A stretch of DNA of 64,000 nucleotides from assembly GCF_918697925.1 (NCBI RefSeq), contig NZ_CAKKMF010000003.1, positions 40,821-104,820 on the forward strand, given 5' to 3'. Under the pieces are notes generated by a model. That model had not been told where the DNA came from. It saw only the letters and a list, made by a program, of their open reading frames with translations, and made no database searches. Source of the DNA: Arthrobacter sp. Bi26 (lineage in GTDB: Bacteria; Actinomycetota; Actinomycetes; Actinomycetales; Micrococcaceae). Within the stretch, counting starts at the first letter, position 1, and each line of letters begins with the position of its first letter. Shown in pieces: positions 24,031 through 33,223 of the stretch. A program made the position numbers and the translations under genes.

Positions 24031-25944
24031 ATGGTTGAACCCGCCCTGATCGATCAAGAGGCCCGCCGGCATGTGCTCCAGGCGTTGGCGCCGGGCACAG
24101 GAATCGGGTGGGACGGGCCGGACCGGGCGGTCTTCGAAGAGCGCTTCGACCGCCATTTCCCGGCCCTGTTCCGGTTGTTCCACGATCTCTACGGCGCACG
24201 GCACGATTGGTTGGATCAGCTCACGGAACTCGTAATGCAGTCCGCCCGGTCGTGGGCCGAGAGGCCGGCGGAGCTCAAGAGCCTCGACGCCGAACGGGAA
24301 CACAACACCGGCTGGTTCCAGGCCAACACCATGCTCGGCGGCGTCTGCTATGTCGACCGGTACGCCGAGGACCTGGCGGGTGTCCGCGCCCGGATCCCCT
24401 ATTTCAAGGAACTGGGCCTCACCTATCTGCACTTGATGCCGTTGTTCCTGGCCCCCGAACCGCACTCCGACGGCGGCTACGCCGTCTCCAGTTACCGCGA
24501 CGTCAATCCTAAGCTCGGCACCATGGCCCAGCTGCGTGAGCTTGCCGCCGAGCTGCGGGCGAACGGCATCAGCCTCGTCGTCGATTTCATCTTCAACCAC
24601 ACCTCCGACGAACACGAGTGGGCCCGGAAGGCGGCCGCGGGCGACCCGTCGTACAGCGACTACTACTGGATCTTCCCGGACCGGTCGATGCCGGACGCGT
24701 TCGAGCAAACTGTGCGCGAAATCTTTCCGGACGACCACCCTGGTTCTTTTGTCGATTTGCCGGACGGACGGTGGGTCTGGACCACCTTCCACACGTTCCA
24801 ATGGGACCTCAACTACTCCAACCCGGACGTCTTCCGGGCCATGGCCGGCGAAATGTTGTTCCTGGCCAACCAGGGCGTGGACATTCTCCGGATGGACGCC
24901 GTGGCCTTCATTTGGAAGCAGCTCGGCACGCCCTGTGAGAATCTGCCCGAAGCCCACACGCTGCTGCAGGCGTTCAATGCCGTGTGCCGGCTGGCCGCGC
25001 CGTCGCTGCTGTTCAAATCCGAGGCGATCGTCCACCCCGATGAGGTGGCCCGGTACATCGACCCCGCCGAGTGCCAGCTCTCCTACAATCCCCTGCAGAT
25101 GGCCCTGATCTGGGAGGCGTTGGCCACCCGCGACGTTTCGCTCCTCAACCAGGCCTTGGAGCGTCGTCACAATATCCCGGACGGCACGTCCTGGGTCAAC
25201 TACGTCCGCAGCCACGACGACATCGGTTGGACGTTTGCGGATGAGGACGCCGCCGAGCTGGGCATCAATGCCTTCGAGCACCGGCGGTTCCTCAATTCCT
25301 TCTACGTGAACCGTTTCCCGGGAAGCTTCGCCCGCGGCGTGCCCTTTCAGGACAACCCCCGCACCGGCGATTGCCGGATTTCTGGCACCACGGCGTCGCT
25401 GTGCGGGTTGGAGAGTGGAACAGCTGCGGCGGTGAACCGGATCCTGCTGGCCCATTCGGTGGCTTTCAGCACCGGGGGCATTCCGCTGCTGTATCTCGGT
25501 GACGAAGTGGGACAGTCCAACGACTACCAGTACGCCGTCGAGGAAGGCCACGGAACGGACAGCCGCTGGGTGCACCGGCCGCACTACCCGGCCGACGACT
25601 ACGCGCAGCGTGCGGACCAGGAAACCCCCGCCGGGGCGGTCTACGCCGGGCTGCGCCGGATGATTTCCGTACGGTCCGTGACGCCGGAACTGGCCGGCAC
25701 CCTGCTGGTCGGGTTCGCCACGAACAACCCGGGTGTCCTGGGGTACCAGCGTCCGGGAGATGGAGCGCTGGTCCTCGCGCTGGCCAACTTCACCGACAGC
25801 CCGCAGCAGGTAGCGGCTGTGACGTTTTCCGGCTTCGCGGCCGGCGCCGTGGACATCCTGACCGGCGCCCGGCTGCGCCTCGACGCGGGGCTTGTCCTGC
25901 AGGCCCAGCAGTTCCTCTGGCTCCGGGTAACGCCCCGGCCGTGA
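24031..25944 (+). CDS. Amylosucrase-type GH13 enzyme
   Basis: 637 residues from the ATG at 24031 (AAGGAGACC upstream). Amylosucrases cut sucrose and build alpha-1,4-glucan, releasing fructose. Signatures are the N-terminal helical domain, then TGWFQANTMLGGVCYVDRYA, YFKELGLTYLHLMPLFLAPE, SDGGYAVSSYRDVNP, the nucleophile strand VDILRMDAVAFIW, the acid/base region LLFKSEAIVHPDE and the third Asp in YVRSHDDIGW. All three catalytic acids are in place. The C-terminal ~80 residues form the usual beta domain. The TreS/alpha-glucosidase relatives differ in the SDGGYAVSSYR region, which favours amylosucrase. It may supply glucan stores under sucrose-rich conditions. Confidence 0.9.
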   Translation: MVEPALIDQEARRHVLQALAPGTGIGWDGPDRAVFEERFDRHFPALFRLFHDLYGARHDWLDQLTELVMQSARSWAERPAELKSLDAEREHNTGWFQANTMLGGVCYVDRYAEDLAGVRARIPYFKELGLTYLHLMPLFLAPEPHSDGGYAVSSYRDVNPKLGTMAQLRELAAELRANGISLVVDFIFNHTSDEHEWARKAAAGDPSYSDYYWIFPDRSMPDAFEQTVREIFPDDHPGSFVDLPDGRWVWTTFHTFQWDLNYSNPDVFRAMAGEMLFLANQGVDILRMDAVAFIWKQLGTPCENLPEAHTLLQAFNAVCRLAAPSLLFKSEAIVHPDEVARYIDPAECQLSYNPLQMALIWEALATRDVSLLNQALERRHNIPDGTSWVNYVRSHDDIGWTFADEDAAELGINAFEHRRFLNSFYVNRFPGSFARGVPFQDNPRTGDCRISGTTASLCGLESGTAAAVNRILLAHSVAFSTGGIPLLYLGDEVGQSNDYQYAVEEGHGTDSRWVHRPHYPADDYAQRADQETPAGAVYAGLRRMISVRSVTPELAGTLLVGFATNNPGVLGYQRPGDGALVLALANFTDSPQQVAAVTFSGFAAGAVDILTGARLRLDAGLVLQAQQFLWLRVTPRP

Positions 25945-26292
25945 GGTCCTGGTCCGCGGCTCATCGGCCTGACGGGCCGGGACCTAGCCGTGGTGGTCAA
26001 AAGTTGCGGCGTAGCGAAGGAATGTCGTGTCCGGCCGCACACTGGTTGAGGAGAGCGTGCGGCCGGAATCTATGGACGAACGGCCCCGTGATGGCCGGCG
26101 GCCGACCTTCTTCGGCCTATTTCCACTGTCCCGCATCCGGCTGAGAATGGACTGAGAGCATCCTATTCCGGGGGGACCGTGCGCGCCCGCGGACCGCTCC
26201 GGCCGCCGCCGGGGGTGTGGGCCCGGGCGGGAGACCACGGCAATGCCGCCGTGATGGTTGTCCGGATCCGCGTATTGACGCATTCTTGGAGC
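25945..26292. other. Intergenic region upstream of sensor kinase
   Basis: 348 bp without a supportable gene. It should hold the promoter of the sensor kinase on the plus strand. I see no strong inverted repeat apart from a weak AGGTCC/GGACCT pair around 25944-25985 that could be part of the amylosucrase terminator. Confidence 0.4.
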
Positions 26293-27777
26293 ATGGCAGT
26301 GGGCAAACGAGCCTCATCCAGCCGTTCCGGCAGGGGCGAGATCCGTTGGGGCGTGCGGAAGCAGTCGACGGCGGTCGCCGTCGGGGTCGTTGCCGTGGCA
26401 CTGCTGCTCGGCGGTGTGGTCCTCCTTATCCTGCTGCAGGCATCCCTGGCGCGATCGAGCGACGCCGCAGCCCAGCAGAAGGCGCTGGACGTGGTCGCCG
26501 AAATGGAGGATATGGACGTCGCGGATGCCCGCGCCTACATCGTTGATACAGCGCATGCCGGCCAGTTCGTCCAGGTGTTGGATACCGCCGGGTACGTATT
26601 GGCCAGCTCGGATCCCGAGGTCGCCAACGCCCCGCTCTCAGCCCAGCGGCCCGGCCCGGGCCAGACCATGACGCAAGACGTCTCGAGCCTGCCGAGCATC
26701 GGGGACACCGACGATTACCACATCGTCACCGTGGGAGCACGGACCGGCACGCTGAGCTATACGGTGGTGGTGGCCCAGGCCTCACAGATACAGGCCGACA
26801 CCCTTTCCACGGTCGCGTGGTTCATGCTGGGAGCCACGCCGCTGCTTCTGGTCACCGTGGCAGCGTCCGTGTGGCTCCTGGTGGGGCGTTCCCTCCGCCA
26901 GGTGGAGCGGATCCGTGGCCAGGTGGCCCGGATCAACGCCGAGCGGCTGGATGGGCGCGTTGATGTGCCGCCCACCAACGACGAAATCCAGGCCTTGGCG
27001 CTGACCATGAACACGATGCTGGACCGGCTGCAGGCCTCGGACAGTGAACAGCGCAGGTTCGTCTCGGACGCCAGCCACGAGCTGCGCAGCCCGCTGGCCA
27101 CGCTGAGGGCCGGAATCGAGATCGCCGCTGCGGACCCGACCGGGGCGATGTGGCTGCAGATGAAGGATGTCCTCGCCGAGGAGACGTCCCGCATGAGCTT
27201 CCTCGTGGAGGACCTGCTGACGCTGGCCAAAGCCAATGATGGCGGCCCGAAGGTGGAGCAGAAGGACGTCGATCTTGACGACGTACTGGACCAGGAGATC
27301 CGCCGGCTGCGGTCCACCAGCCGGAACCAGATCACAGTGGAGCTCGTTCCGGCACGGATCCGCGGCGACGCCCACCGGCTGGCGCAGGTCCTCCGGAACG
27401 TCCTGGACAACGCCGACCGCCATGCCCTGTCCCGGGTTGCCGTGAACCTGCACACCGCCGGGGACCGGGTCGTCATCACGGTCGACAACGACGGCGACCC
27501 CATTCCGGAGGCGGACCGGGAGCGGATCTTCGAACGATTTGTCCGGCTCGACGGCAGCCGCTCCCGGGAGGGCGGTGGCAGCGGACTTGGCCTGGCCATC
27601 GCAGCGGGAATTGTGGCAGCCCATCATGGGAGCATCCGGCCGACGGACGGACCAGCAGGTTACTGCAGGTTTGAGATGGCCTTTCCCCTTCCGGAACCTA
27701 CGCAGACTGCGGAGCCGGTGGACGTCATTCCTCGCGAATCCCGGCGGCACGGGGTCCAGGGATCGGGTCGGCGCTGA
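26293..27777 (+). CDS. Sensor histidine kinase with HAMP domain
   Basis: 494 residues. Two membrane helices (AVGVVAVALLLGGVVLLILL near residue 30, and MLGATPLLLVTVAASVWLLV near 180) flank an extracytoplasmic sensor of ~120 residues. Then come HAMP, the H-box SDASHELRSPL with phosphoacceptor H262, N-box LRNVLDNADRHALSR, G1 VDNDGDPIP and G2 GGGSGLGLAIAAG. All catalytic boxes are present. The ATG at 26293 has a poor ribosome site, so an upstream start is possible. The last 53 bp overlap the 3' end of the convergent response regulator gene, an odd arrangement for a presumed partner pair. Confidence 0.9.
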   Translation: MAVGKRASSSRSGRGEIRWGVRKQSTAVAVGVVAVALLLGGVVLLILLQASLARSSDAAAQQKALDVVAEMEDMDVADARAYIVDTAHAGQFVQVLDTAGYVLASSDPEVANAPLSAQRPGPGQTMTQDVSSLPSIGDTDDYHIVTVGARTGTLSYTVVVAQASQIQADTLSTVAWFMLGATPLLLVTVAASVWLLVGRSLRQVERIRGQVARINAERLDGRVDVPPTNDEIQALALTMNTMLDRLQASDSEQRRFVSDASHELRSPLATLRAGIEIAAADPTGAMWLQMKDVLAEETSRMSFLVEDLLTLAKANDGGPKVEQKDVDLDDVLDQEIRRLRSTSRNQITVELVPARIRGDAHRLAQVLRNVLDNADRHALSRVAVNLHTAGDRVVITVDNDGDPIPEADRERIFERFVRLDGSRSREGGGSGLGLAIAAGIVAAHHGSIRPTDGPAGYCRFEMAFPLPEPTQTAEPVDVIPRESRRHGVQGSGRR

Positions 27778-28435
27778 GCAGGTAGCCCATGCCGCGCACG
27801 GTGGTCAGGGTGTGGATTCCGAACGGGACATCGATCTTGCGCCGAAGGTAGCCGATGTAGACCTCCACAACGTTGTTCGCGCCCTCGAAAGCCGGATCCC
27901 AGACGTTTTGCAGGATCTCCGCCTTTGAGACGATCTGGTCGTGCCGTCGCATCAGGTAGTGCAGGAGCCCGTACTCCCTGGCCGTGAGGCTGATGAGGGT
28001 ATCGCCGCGGCGCACACTGTGGCTGACGGGGTCCAGCGACAAGGTGCCAAGAGTCATGATGACGGGCCGGGCTGGTGCTCCGCGCCGGATCAGCGCCCTG
28101 ATCCGGGCCACCAGGACCAAGAAGCTGAACGGCTTGGTGAGGTAGTCATCAGCGCCCAGGTCGAAGGCATCGGTCTGGTCGTATTCGCCGTCTTTGGCCG
28201 TGAGCATCAGAACCGGGGTCCAGACTTTGCGTTGCCGCAATTCCTTCAAGACGTCATAGCCGTTCATCCGCGGCAGCATGAGGTCCAGAAGGATGGCATC
28301 GTACGCGTTCTCCAGCGCCGCAGAGAGTCCCCGCACGCCGTCGTGGGCGACGTCGACCACGAACCCCTCATTCTTCAGTCCGCGGCGCACTGTTTCCGCC
28401 AGGGCATGCTCATCCTCGACCATCAGAATCCGCAA
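27725..28435 (-). CDS. OmpR/PhoB-family response regulator
   Basis: 236 residues from a TTG at 28435 with AGGGAGGGGG upstream. An ATG four codons in would cut the first beta strand. The receiver has RILMVEDEH (acidic pair), phospho-acceptor D51 in LLDLMLPRMNG, T and K positions VLMLTAKDGE and YLTKPFSFLV. The C-terminal winged helix has LISLTAREYGLLHYLMRRHD, VVEVYIGYLRRKID and TTVRGMGYLL. It is intact. It is encoded tail to tail with the sensor kinase and overlaps it by 53 bp, so the two may be partners but cannot share a promoter. Confidence 0.92.
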   Translation of the reverse strand: MRILMVEDEHALAETVRRGLKNEGFVVDVAHDGVRGLSAALENAYDAILLDLMLPRMNGYDVLKELRQRKVWTPVLMLTAKDGEYDQTDAFDLGADDYLTKPFSFLVLVARIRALIRRGAPARPVIMTLGTLSLDPVSHSVRRGDTLISLTAREYGLLHYLMRRHDQIVSKAEILQNVWDPAFEGANNVVEVYIGYLRRKIDVPFGIHTLTTVRGMGYLLSADPIPGPRAAGIREE

Positions 28436-28532
28436 TCCGGCCCCCTCCCTTTGAGCCAGTATGGCCCTTGATGGGCCGGGCTGGAAGGAATCCGGTGCGT
28501 CTAGTGAGAGGGTGGTGCTAATTGCCGTCCGG

Positions 28533-28778
28533 TTAGGCCTGCGGGGCCGGCCCGAACAGCCAGCCCGAGACATCGCTGCGCAGGATCACATGGGGTCCTC
28601 CGGTGGAACTGACACTCCCGTTGGGGACGTAGTAGCCGCGCCCGGCCCCGGGACCGCCGGCGGCGCGGTCGATCGCGTCGGTGAGGCGCCGGGTCAGGTG
28701 CCCACTGGGGCCCAGGGACCGCAGTTCATTGAGTTCGTCCTGCGTGAGCCGTCCCAGCACTGCAGCGATATCGGCCAT
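28533..28778 (-). CDS. Small hypothetical protein
   Basis: 81 residues from the ATG at 28778 with GGGAGGGATTCACC upstream. The N-terminal half is helical and charged (ADIAAVLGRLTQDELNELRS); the C-terminal half is glycine-rich (GGPGAGRGYYVPNGSVSSTG). I do not recognise a family. The strong ribosome site and codon bias support it as a real gene. Confidence 0.6.
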   Translation of the reverse strand: MADIAAVLGRLTQDELNELRSLGPSGHLTRRLTDAIDRAAGGPGAGRGYYVPNGSVSSTGGPHVILRSDVSGWLFGPAPQA

Positions 28779-29004
28779 GGTGAATCCCTCCCGACGAATG
28801 GTGCGGATGGTGCCCAAGGTGGATGGTCCCTAAAGAATCAGGCTAGGGCACGCAAATTAACAGCACGTGACGCCCCGGTGACCAGTGGCGAACGAAGCGT
28901 GCAGGGCAGCGCCGCGGGCGGGCGCCTCCGGGTGTCGCGAGAGTCACTGCCACGACTCCCCCGGTCCCCAGCATTTACACGGCGTCATGCTGTACCGTTC
29001 AATC

Positions 29005-29032
29005 CCGGAGATCCGGAGATCCGGATCTCCGG
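29005..29032. promoter_or_regulatory. Perfect 20-bp palindrome plus extra half-site upstream of DUF4193 gene
   Basis: CCGGAGATCCGGATCTCCGG at 29013-29032 is a perfect palindrome. A further CCGGAGAT half-site directly abuts it at 29005-29012. It lies ~47 bp upstream of the DUF4193 start in a 300-bp gap (28779-29078) that contains no other gene I can support. It fits a dimeric regulator site or an mRNA leader hairpin, but the binder is unknown. Confidence 0.6.
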
Positions 29033-29078
29033 AGAGACACTGAATCACACCCCCAGCAACTGAAATGAGTACCACCAG

Positions 29079-29381
29079 GTGGCAACCGATTATGACGAAG
29101 TACGCTCCGACGTCGCGGAATCCCGCAACGCTTCCCTGGAGGCGCTCCGTTCGGCGAATGCGCCTGACGCCCGCAGCGTTGTCCGCGAACTCGACGAGGC
29201 CGATACCTCCGAAGGCGTGGAGCTTCCGGGAGCAGATCTTTCCGGCGAGGAACTGACCGTCACGGTCATTCCGCAAAAAGAGGATGAGTTCACCTGCTAT
29301 TCCTGTTTCCTGGTGCGGCACCGGTCCCAACTGGCCAAGGAGAAGGCCGGCCACGCGTACTGCGCCGACTGCCTCAGCTAG
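29079..29381 (+). CDS. DUF4193 family protein
   Basis: 100 residues from a GTG at 29079. DUF4193 is an actinobacterial family. The N-terminus is ATDYDEVRSDVAE and the C-terminus has a four-cysteine zinc-ribbon pattern (FTCYSCFLVRHRSQL, then YCADC). The middle is acidic. The function is not known. The palindrome at 29005-29032 lies in its leader. Confidence 0.88.
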   Translation: MATDYDEVRSDVAESRNASLEALRSANAPDARSVVRELDEADTSEGVELPGADLSGEELTVTVIPQKEDEFTCYSCFLVRHRSQLAKEKAGHAYCADCLS

Positions 29382-29597
29382 CCCCCGGCAGGAGGCCCAG
29401 CCAGGCAGGAGAATTCGAACCTGGCAGGTGAAGTTCCGGCACGCTGCGCTACAGTGTCGGCCGTCCGCCGACTACACTGCTGTCACATGCTTCACAATAG
29501 TGTCAGGAGGTAGCCGGACATGACCCGCCGGGGCCAGGTCGGCTACGCTCCTTGATTGACGATGCGGCGAGTGCCGGCACGTGGCCGGAGGCTGAGT

Positions 29598-31889
29598 ATG
29601 CGTAAGTCCAACAGCAGGTTGGCGGACCCTGCTGCTGCGTCGTCGTCGGCCCCCGCAAATTCCCCGGGACGTTCCCACGCTGGGGCGGCTGAGCCGGCAG
29701 ATGGACCGACGGGCCCGCGGACGCGGATCGGGATGCCCGCCCGCCCGCGGAGCCTGCAGCGTGAATGGTCCAGGGCCTTCACGCTGGTACTCGTGGCCCT
29801 GGTCGCCGGGGCCGCGGTAACCCTCGTCGGCGTCCGTGTTGTCACGGACCATATGCAGCACGCCGCCGCGCAGCACCGCGACGAGTCGGAGGCCGTCGCC
29901 GAACTGCGGGCCGGCCTTGATGCCCACGAACAAGCCGGGCTCCAACTGTTGTCCGCAGGGGCAGTGGATCCATCCGCCTTTTTGCAGCAGCAAAAGGACG
30001 TCTCCGCCCAGTTCGATGCCGCCGCCGGGATCCTGCCGGTGGCGTACGGCATGCGGGACGCAGTCCGCGAGGCCCGGACCGCGTGGCAGGAGGGACTGTC
30101 CGCGCACGGTCTCTGGGGAAGCCAGGTGGCCAGTCTCCACGGCAACCGCGTGGCGGAGGCGCCGGCGTTTGCCGCATCGGGCGCGAGGGCCCGCGCGTTG
30201 CTGGCTAACGTCCGTCGCGCCTCGCTTGACGCGCTCGACGACGGCGTCGCTCACGGTGCCGAGCTCCAGCAGATGGTGTCGACCGGCCGCATAGCCCTTT
30301 TTGCGCTGGCCGTGGGCGGCGTGTTCCTATTCCGCCGACGGATGACCAGGTACCTGATGCGCCCGGTGGAGGGGCTGTACCGTGGGGTCGTGAAGCTGCA
30401 ATCCGGCGACTACAGCCACCGGATCAGCGTTGTCCGCGACGACGAACTCGGCCAGTTGGCCGAGGCCTTCAATTCCATGGCCGCCACGGTGCATGACAGT
30501 CACCTGGAACTGACCTTCCGCGCCACGCACGACCCCCTCACGGGGCTGGCCAACCGGGCGGTTCTCGCCGAACGCCTCGCCGCCGTGTTTGGCCCCGGGG
30601 CTCCTCACCCGGAAGGCAAGGAAGGCTTTGGCGCCGGGCGCAGCGACCACCGCGAAGGCCTGTTGATCATCGACGTCGACGACTTCAAGGACGTCAATGA
30701 TTCCCTGGGCCATGAGGGCGGCGACGCGTTGCTTATTCAGCTAGCCCAACGCCTCCGGGGCTGCGTGCGCGCCCATGACCTCGTCGCCCGGCTGGGCGGG
30801 GACGAATTCGCGATCGTCGTGATGGATGACTGCGGCACGGCGACGGACGACGTCGCCGGGCGTATCCAGGACGCGCTGCGCGACACCTTCAGCATCGATG
30901 AGGTCCGGCTCAAGGTATCCGTCAGCATGGGCGCCGCCCAGCGCGGCGCCGGGACTGCAGATCCAGCCGAGCTGATGCGGCAGGCCGACTTCGCCATGTA
31001 CATGGCCAAACACGGCGGCAAGGGCCGCTACCAGCTCTTTGATGCCCGGGGCTACGACGAAATGACCTTCCGTGCCGCCCTCCGGGCGGACCTTGCCACA
31101 GCCGTGCAGGCCGGGCAGTTGCGCCTCGACTACCAGCCCGTGGTTAACCTGGGCACCGGTGAGATCGCCGGAGTGGAGGCCCTGGTCCGCTGGGAACACC
31201 CGACCCTGGGCCGGCTGGGACCGGCCGACTTCATCCCCCTGGCCGAGGAAACCGGCGAGATCGGTTCCATCGGCTGCTGGGTGCTGGACACCGCAAGCCG
31301 TCACGTCGCCGGCTGGCGCCGCTCCCCTGGCACGGCCGGGGACCTCTGGGTCTCGGTCAATCTCTCCACGCTTCAGTTGTCCAGCGACCGGAACCTGGCA
31401 GCCCTTGAGCGCATCCTGGCCCACCCCGCTTCGCAGGCCGACAAAGTGATCCTCGAGGTCACCGAATCCGCCCTGGCCACGAGCGCCGATGGCGGAGTCG
31501 CCGCCCTTAACCGGCTGAAGAGCTTCGGCGTACGAATCGCAATCGACGACTTCGGGACCGGGTTCTCTTCGCTCAGCACGCTCGCGGTGCTACCTGCGGA
31601 CATTCTCAAGATCGACCGCGCCTTCCTGTCCGGGTTGCCTGGGGACGCCCCGGCCACAGCGATGCTTGAGGGGATCCTGGAAGTGGCCCGGAAACTGGAC
31701 CTGGCCGTCATCGCCGAAGGCATCGAGGACAGCGGGCAGCTGGATCTCCTGCGCTCCCTCGGTTGCGACATGGGGCAGGGCTTCCTCCTTGCCAGTCCCA
31801 GCCCGTCCCCTGTTCTCGAGGCGCTGCTGGCCTCGGGGGCTCTTCTGCAGCCACCGGCCGGCCTGGACGCGCCGGCGAACGGCGTATGA
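29598..31889 (+). CDS. GGDEF-EAL cyclic-di-GMP enzyme with membrane sensor and HAMP
   Basis: 763 residues from the ATG at 29598 (CCGGAGGCTGAGT upstream). Earlier TTG/ATG codons at 29556/29562 lack a ribosome site. Membrane helix TLVLVALVAGAAVTLVGVRV, a helical sensor of ~150 residues, a second helix ALFALAVGGVFLF, then HAMP. GGDEF domain with intact ARLGGDEFAIVV and an I-site RAHD five residues upstream, so product inhibition is likely. EAL domain with EALVRWEHP, the EVTES glutamate region and IDDFGTGFSSLS, so the phosphodiesterase residues are also present. It is potentially bifunctional. Net direction cannot be judged from sequence. Confidence 0.93.
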   Translation: MRKSNSRLADPAAASSSAPANSPGRSHAGAAEPADGPTGPRTRIGMPARPRSLQREWSRAFTLVLVALVAGAAVTLVGVRVVTDHMQHAAAQHRDESEAVAELRAGLDAHEQAGLQLLSAGAVDPSAFLQQQKDVSAQFDAAAGILPVAYGMRDAVREARTAWQEGLSAHGLWGSQVASLHGNRVAEAPAFAASGARARALLANVRRASLDALDDGVAHGAELQQMVSTGRIALFALAVGGVFLFRRRMTRYLMRPVEGLYRGVVKLQSGDYSHRISVVRDDELGQLAEAFNSMAATVHDSHLELTFRATHDPLTGLANRAVLAERLAAVFGPGAPHPEGKEGFGAGRSDHREGLLIIDVDDFKDVNDSLGHEGGDALLIQLAQRLRGCVRAHDLVARLGGDEFAIVVMDDCGTATDDVAGRIQDALRDTFSIDEVRLKVSVSMGAAQRGAGTADPAELMRQADFAMYMAKHGGKGRYQLFDARGYDEMTFRAALRADLATAVQAGQLRLDYQPVVNLGTGEIAGVEALVRWEHPTLGRLGPADFIPLAEETGEIGSIGCWVLDTASRHVAGWRRSPGTAGDLWVSVNLSTLQLSSDRNLAALERILAHPASQADKVILEVTESALATSADGGVAALNRLKSFGVRIAIDDFGTGFSSLSTLAVLPADILKIDRAFLSGLPGDAPATAMLEGILEVARKLDLAVIAEGIEDSGQLDLLRSLGCDMGQGFLLASPSPSPVLEALLASGALLQPPAGLDAPANGV

Positions 31890-31896
31890 GCCTGAG

Positions 31897-32862
31897 TTAG
31901 CGTTGCCCTTCAAGGGCAGGGAAGTCCAGCGAGGGCTCGTCCGCGGTGGCGAGTGTCAGGACGGCCTCCTCGACGGTTTCGTGGTCCTCAAGTTCGCGTT
32001 CAACGCGGCGCAAGGCCACGGCCACGTCGTGTTCGCGGAGGTCCCCCAGTATGTCCACTGCCGCCACGACGTAAAGCTTGCGCGGGCCGACGTACTCGAG
32101 ATGCAGATAGGTGATGCGCTCGATTTCGGGGTGCTCCAGGAGTCGGCGGGCCATGCTGCCCTCGATATCGCTGGTCACTGCCTGACCCACCAGGAAGCGC
32201 CGGTTCCGCTCGATCAGTACGACGGCGACGCCGGCCAGCAGGATACCCACGAGAATGGACCCCACGGCGTCCGGCACTGAAGATCCCGTGACCTGGTGCA
32301 GGAAAATCCCGGCGAAGGCGATGAGGAGGCCGATCAGCGCAGCCCCGTCCTCGGCAAAGACCGCGCGCAGCGTGGGATCGGAGCTCTTAAGGACCTGTTC
32401 GAGGGTGTTCCGGTCCAGCTCGCGCGCCGCCTTCCGGGTCTGCCGGAACGCCTGGATGAAGGACACGCCCTCAAGGACGAACGCGACCGTCAGCACCACG
32501 TAGGCGATCGCATAGTCTCCTGCCGGCTCCGGGGTGAGCAACTGCTGGATGCCGTGCATCACCGACACCACCGCCCCGGCCGTAAACAGGCCAAAGGCGG
32601 CGATCATGGACCACACGTAGGCCTCGCGCCCGTACCCCATTGGGTGGGCCTTGTCCCGTTTCCTCGCGGCCTTCCGTTCGGCGATCAGCAGGAAGACCTG
32701 GTTGCCGGTGTCGGCCCAGGAGTGGGCAGCCTCTGCAGCCATGGACGCCGAGCCGGAGATGAGCGCGGCCACGGTTTTGGCCACCGCGACCAGAACGTTC
32801 GCTGCAAAGGCGATGAGCACTGTCAGCGATGCGGTCCAGGACTTCTTGCTGTCAAGCTTCAC
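31897..32862 (-). CDS. Cation diffusion facilitator (CDF) family metal transporter
   Basis: 321 residues from a GTG at 32862 (GGGAGGGAAGATTGC upstream). Six membrane helices. The first metal site is in helix II (AAEAAHSWADTGNQ, H47 and D51), the second in helix V (RAVFAEDGAALIGLLIAFAG). The C-terminal cytoplasmic domain has YLHLEYVGPRKLYVVAAVDI. The HSWAD signature and the basic loop ERKAARKRDKAHPMGYGRE resemble FieF and SLC30A9-like members; zinc, iron or manganese export is likely. Convergent with the GGDEF-EAL gene with only 7 bp between stops. Confidence 0.92.
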   Translation of the reverse strand: MKLDSKKSWTASLTVLIAFAANVLVAVAKTVAALISGSASMAAEAAHSWADTGNQVFLLIAERKAARKRDKAHPMGYGREAYVWSMIAAFGLFTAGAVVSVMHGIQQLLTPEPAGDYAIAYVVLTVAFVLEGVSFIQAFRQTRKAARELDRNTLEQVLKSSDPTLRAVFAEDGAALIGLLIAFAGIFLHQVTGSSVPDAVGSILVGILLAGVAVVLIERNRRFLVGQAVTSDIEGSMARRLLEHPEIERITYLHLEYVGPRKLYVVAAVDILGDLREHDVAVALRRVERELEDHETVEEAVLTLATADEPSLDFPALEGQR

Positions 32863-32967
32863 GCAATCTTCCCTCCCGTGGCTGTGGAATGCATGCCAGT
32901 GACTACGCTATCTCCCGCGCCCGGCGTTCACGGTGATCTGGTCCCATTCCTGCCTAGTAGGAGCACA

Positions 32968-33223
32968 ATGAAACTAGTACGTTCATCCGCTCTTTTTCCA
33001 CAAGCTGCTCGGAGTGGTGCGCTATGAATGCTCGCCGGACGCTGTCACCGCCGACTTCACCGCGCCGACGAAGCCCGGAACCTACCCGTACACCTGCACG
33101 TTCCATCCGGGCATGCACGGGGTGTTGATCGTCAATGAGCGCCCAAAGCCCCGAACAGTCAGTGCGAGTCTATGGATCCGGCATGACGTTGCGCGTCCTC
33201 ACGGCCGCCGCCTTGTTCATTGA
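32968..33223 (+). pseudogene. Cupredoxin-like remnant
   Basis: A good ribosome site (AGGAGCACA) and ATG at 32968 begin a signal-peptide-like start (MKLVRSSAL) that stops after 19 codons. In another frame, immediately downstream, lies the C-terminal half of a plastocyanin-type cupredoxin: VVRYECSPDAVTADFTAPTK, then PGTYPYTCTFHPGMHGVLIV, with the Cys/His/Met copper ligands. The N-terminal half with the first His ligand is absent. This fits an internal deletion with frame change of a formerly exported copper protein. Confidence 0.65.
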
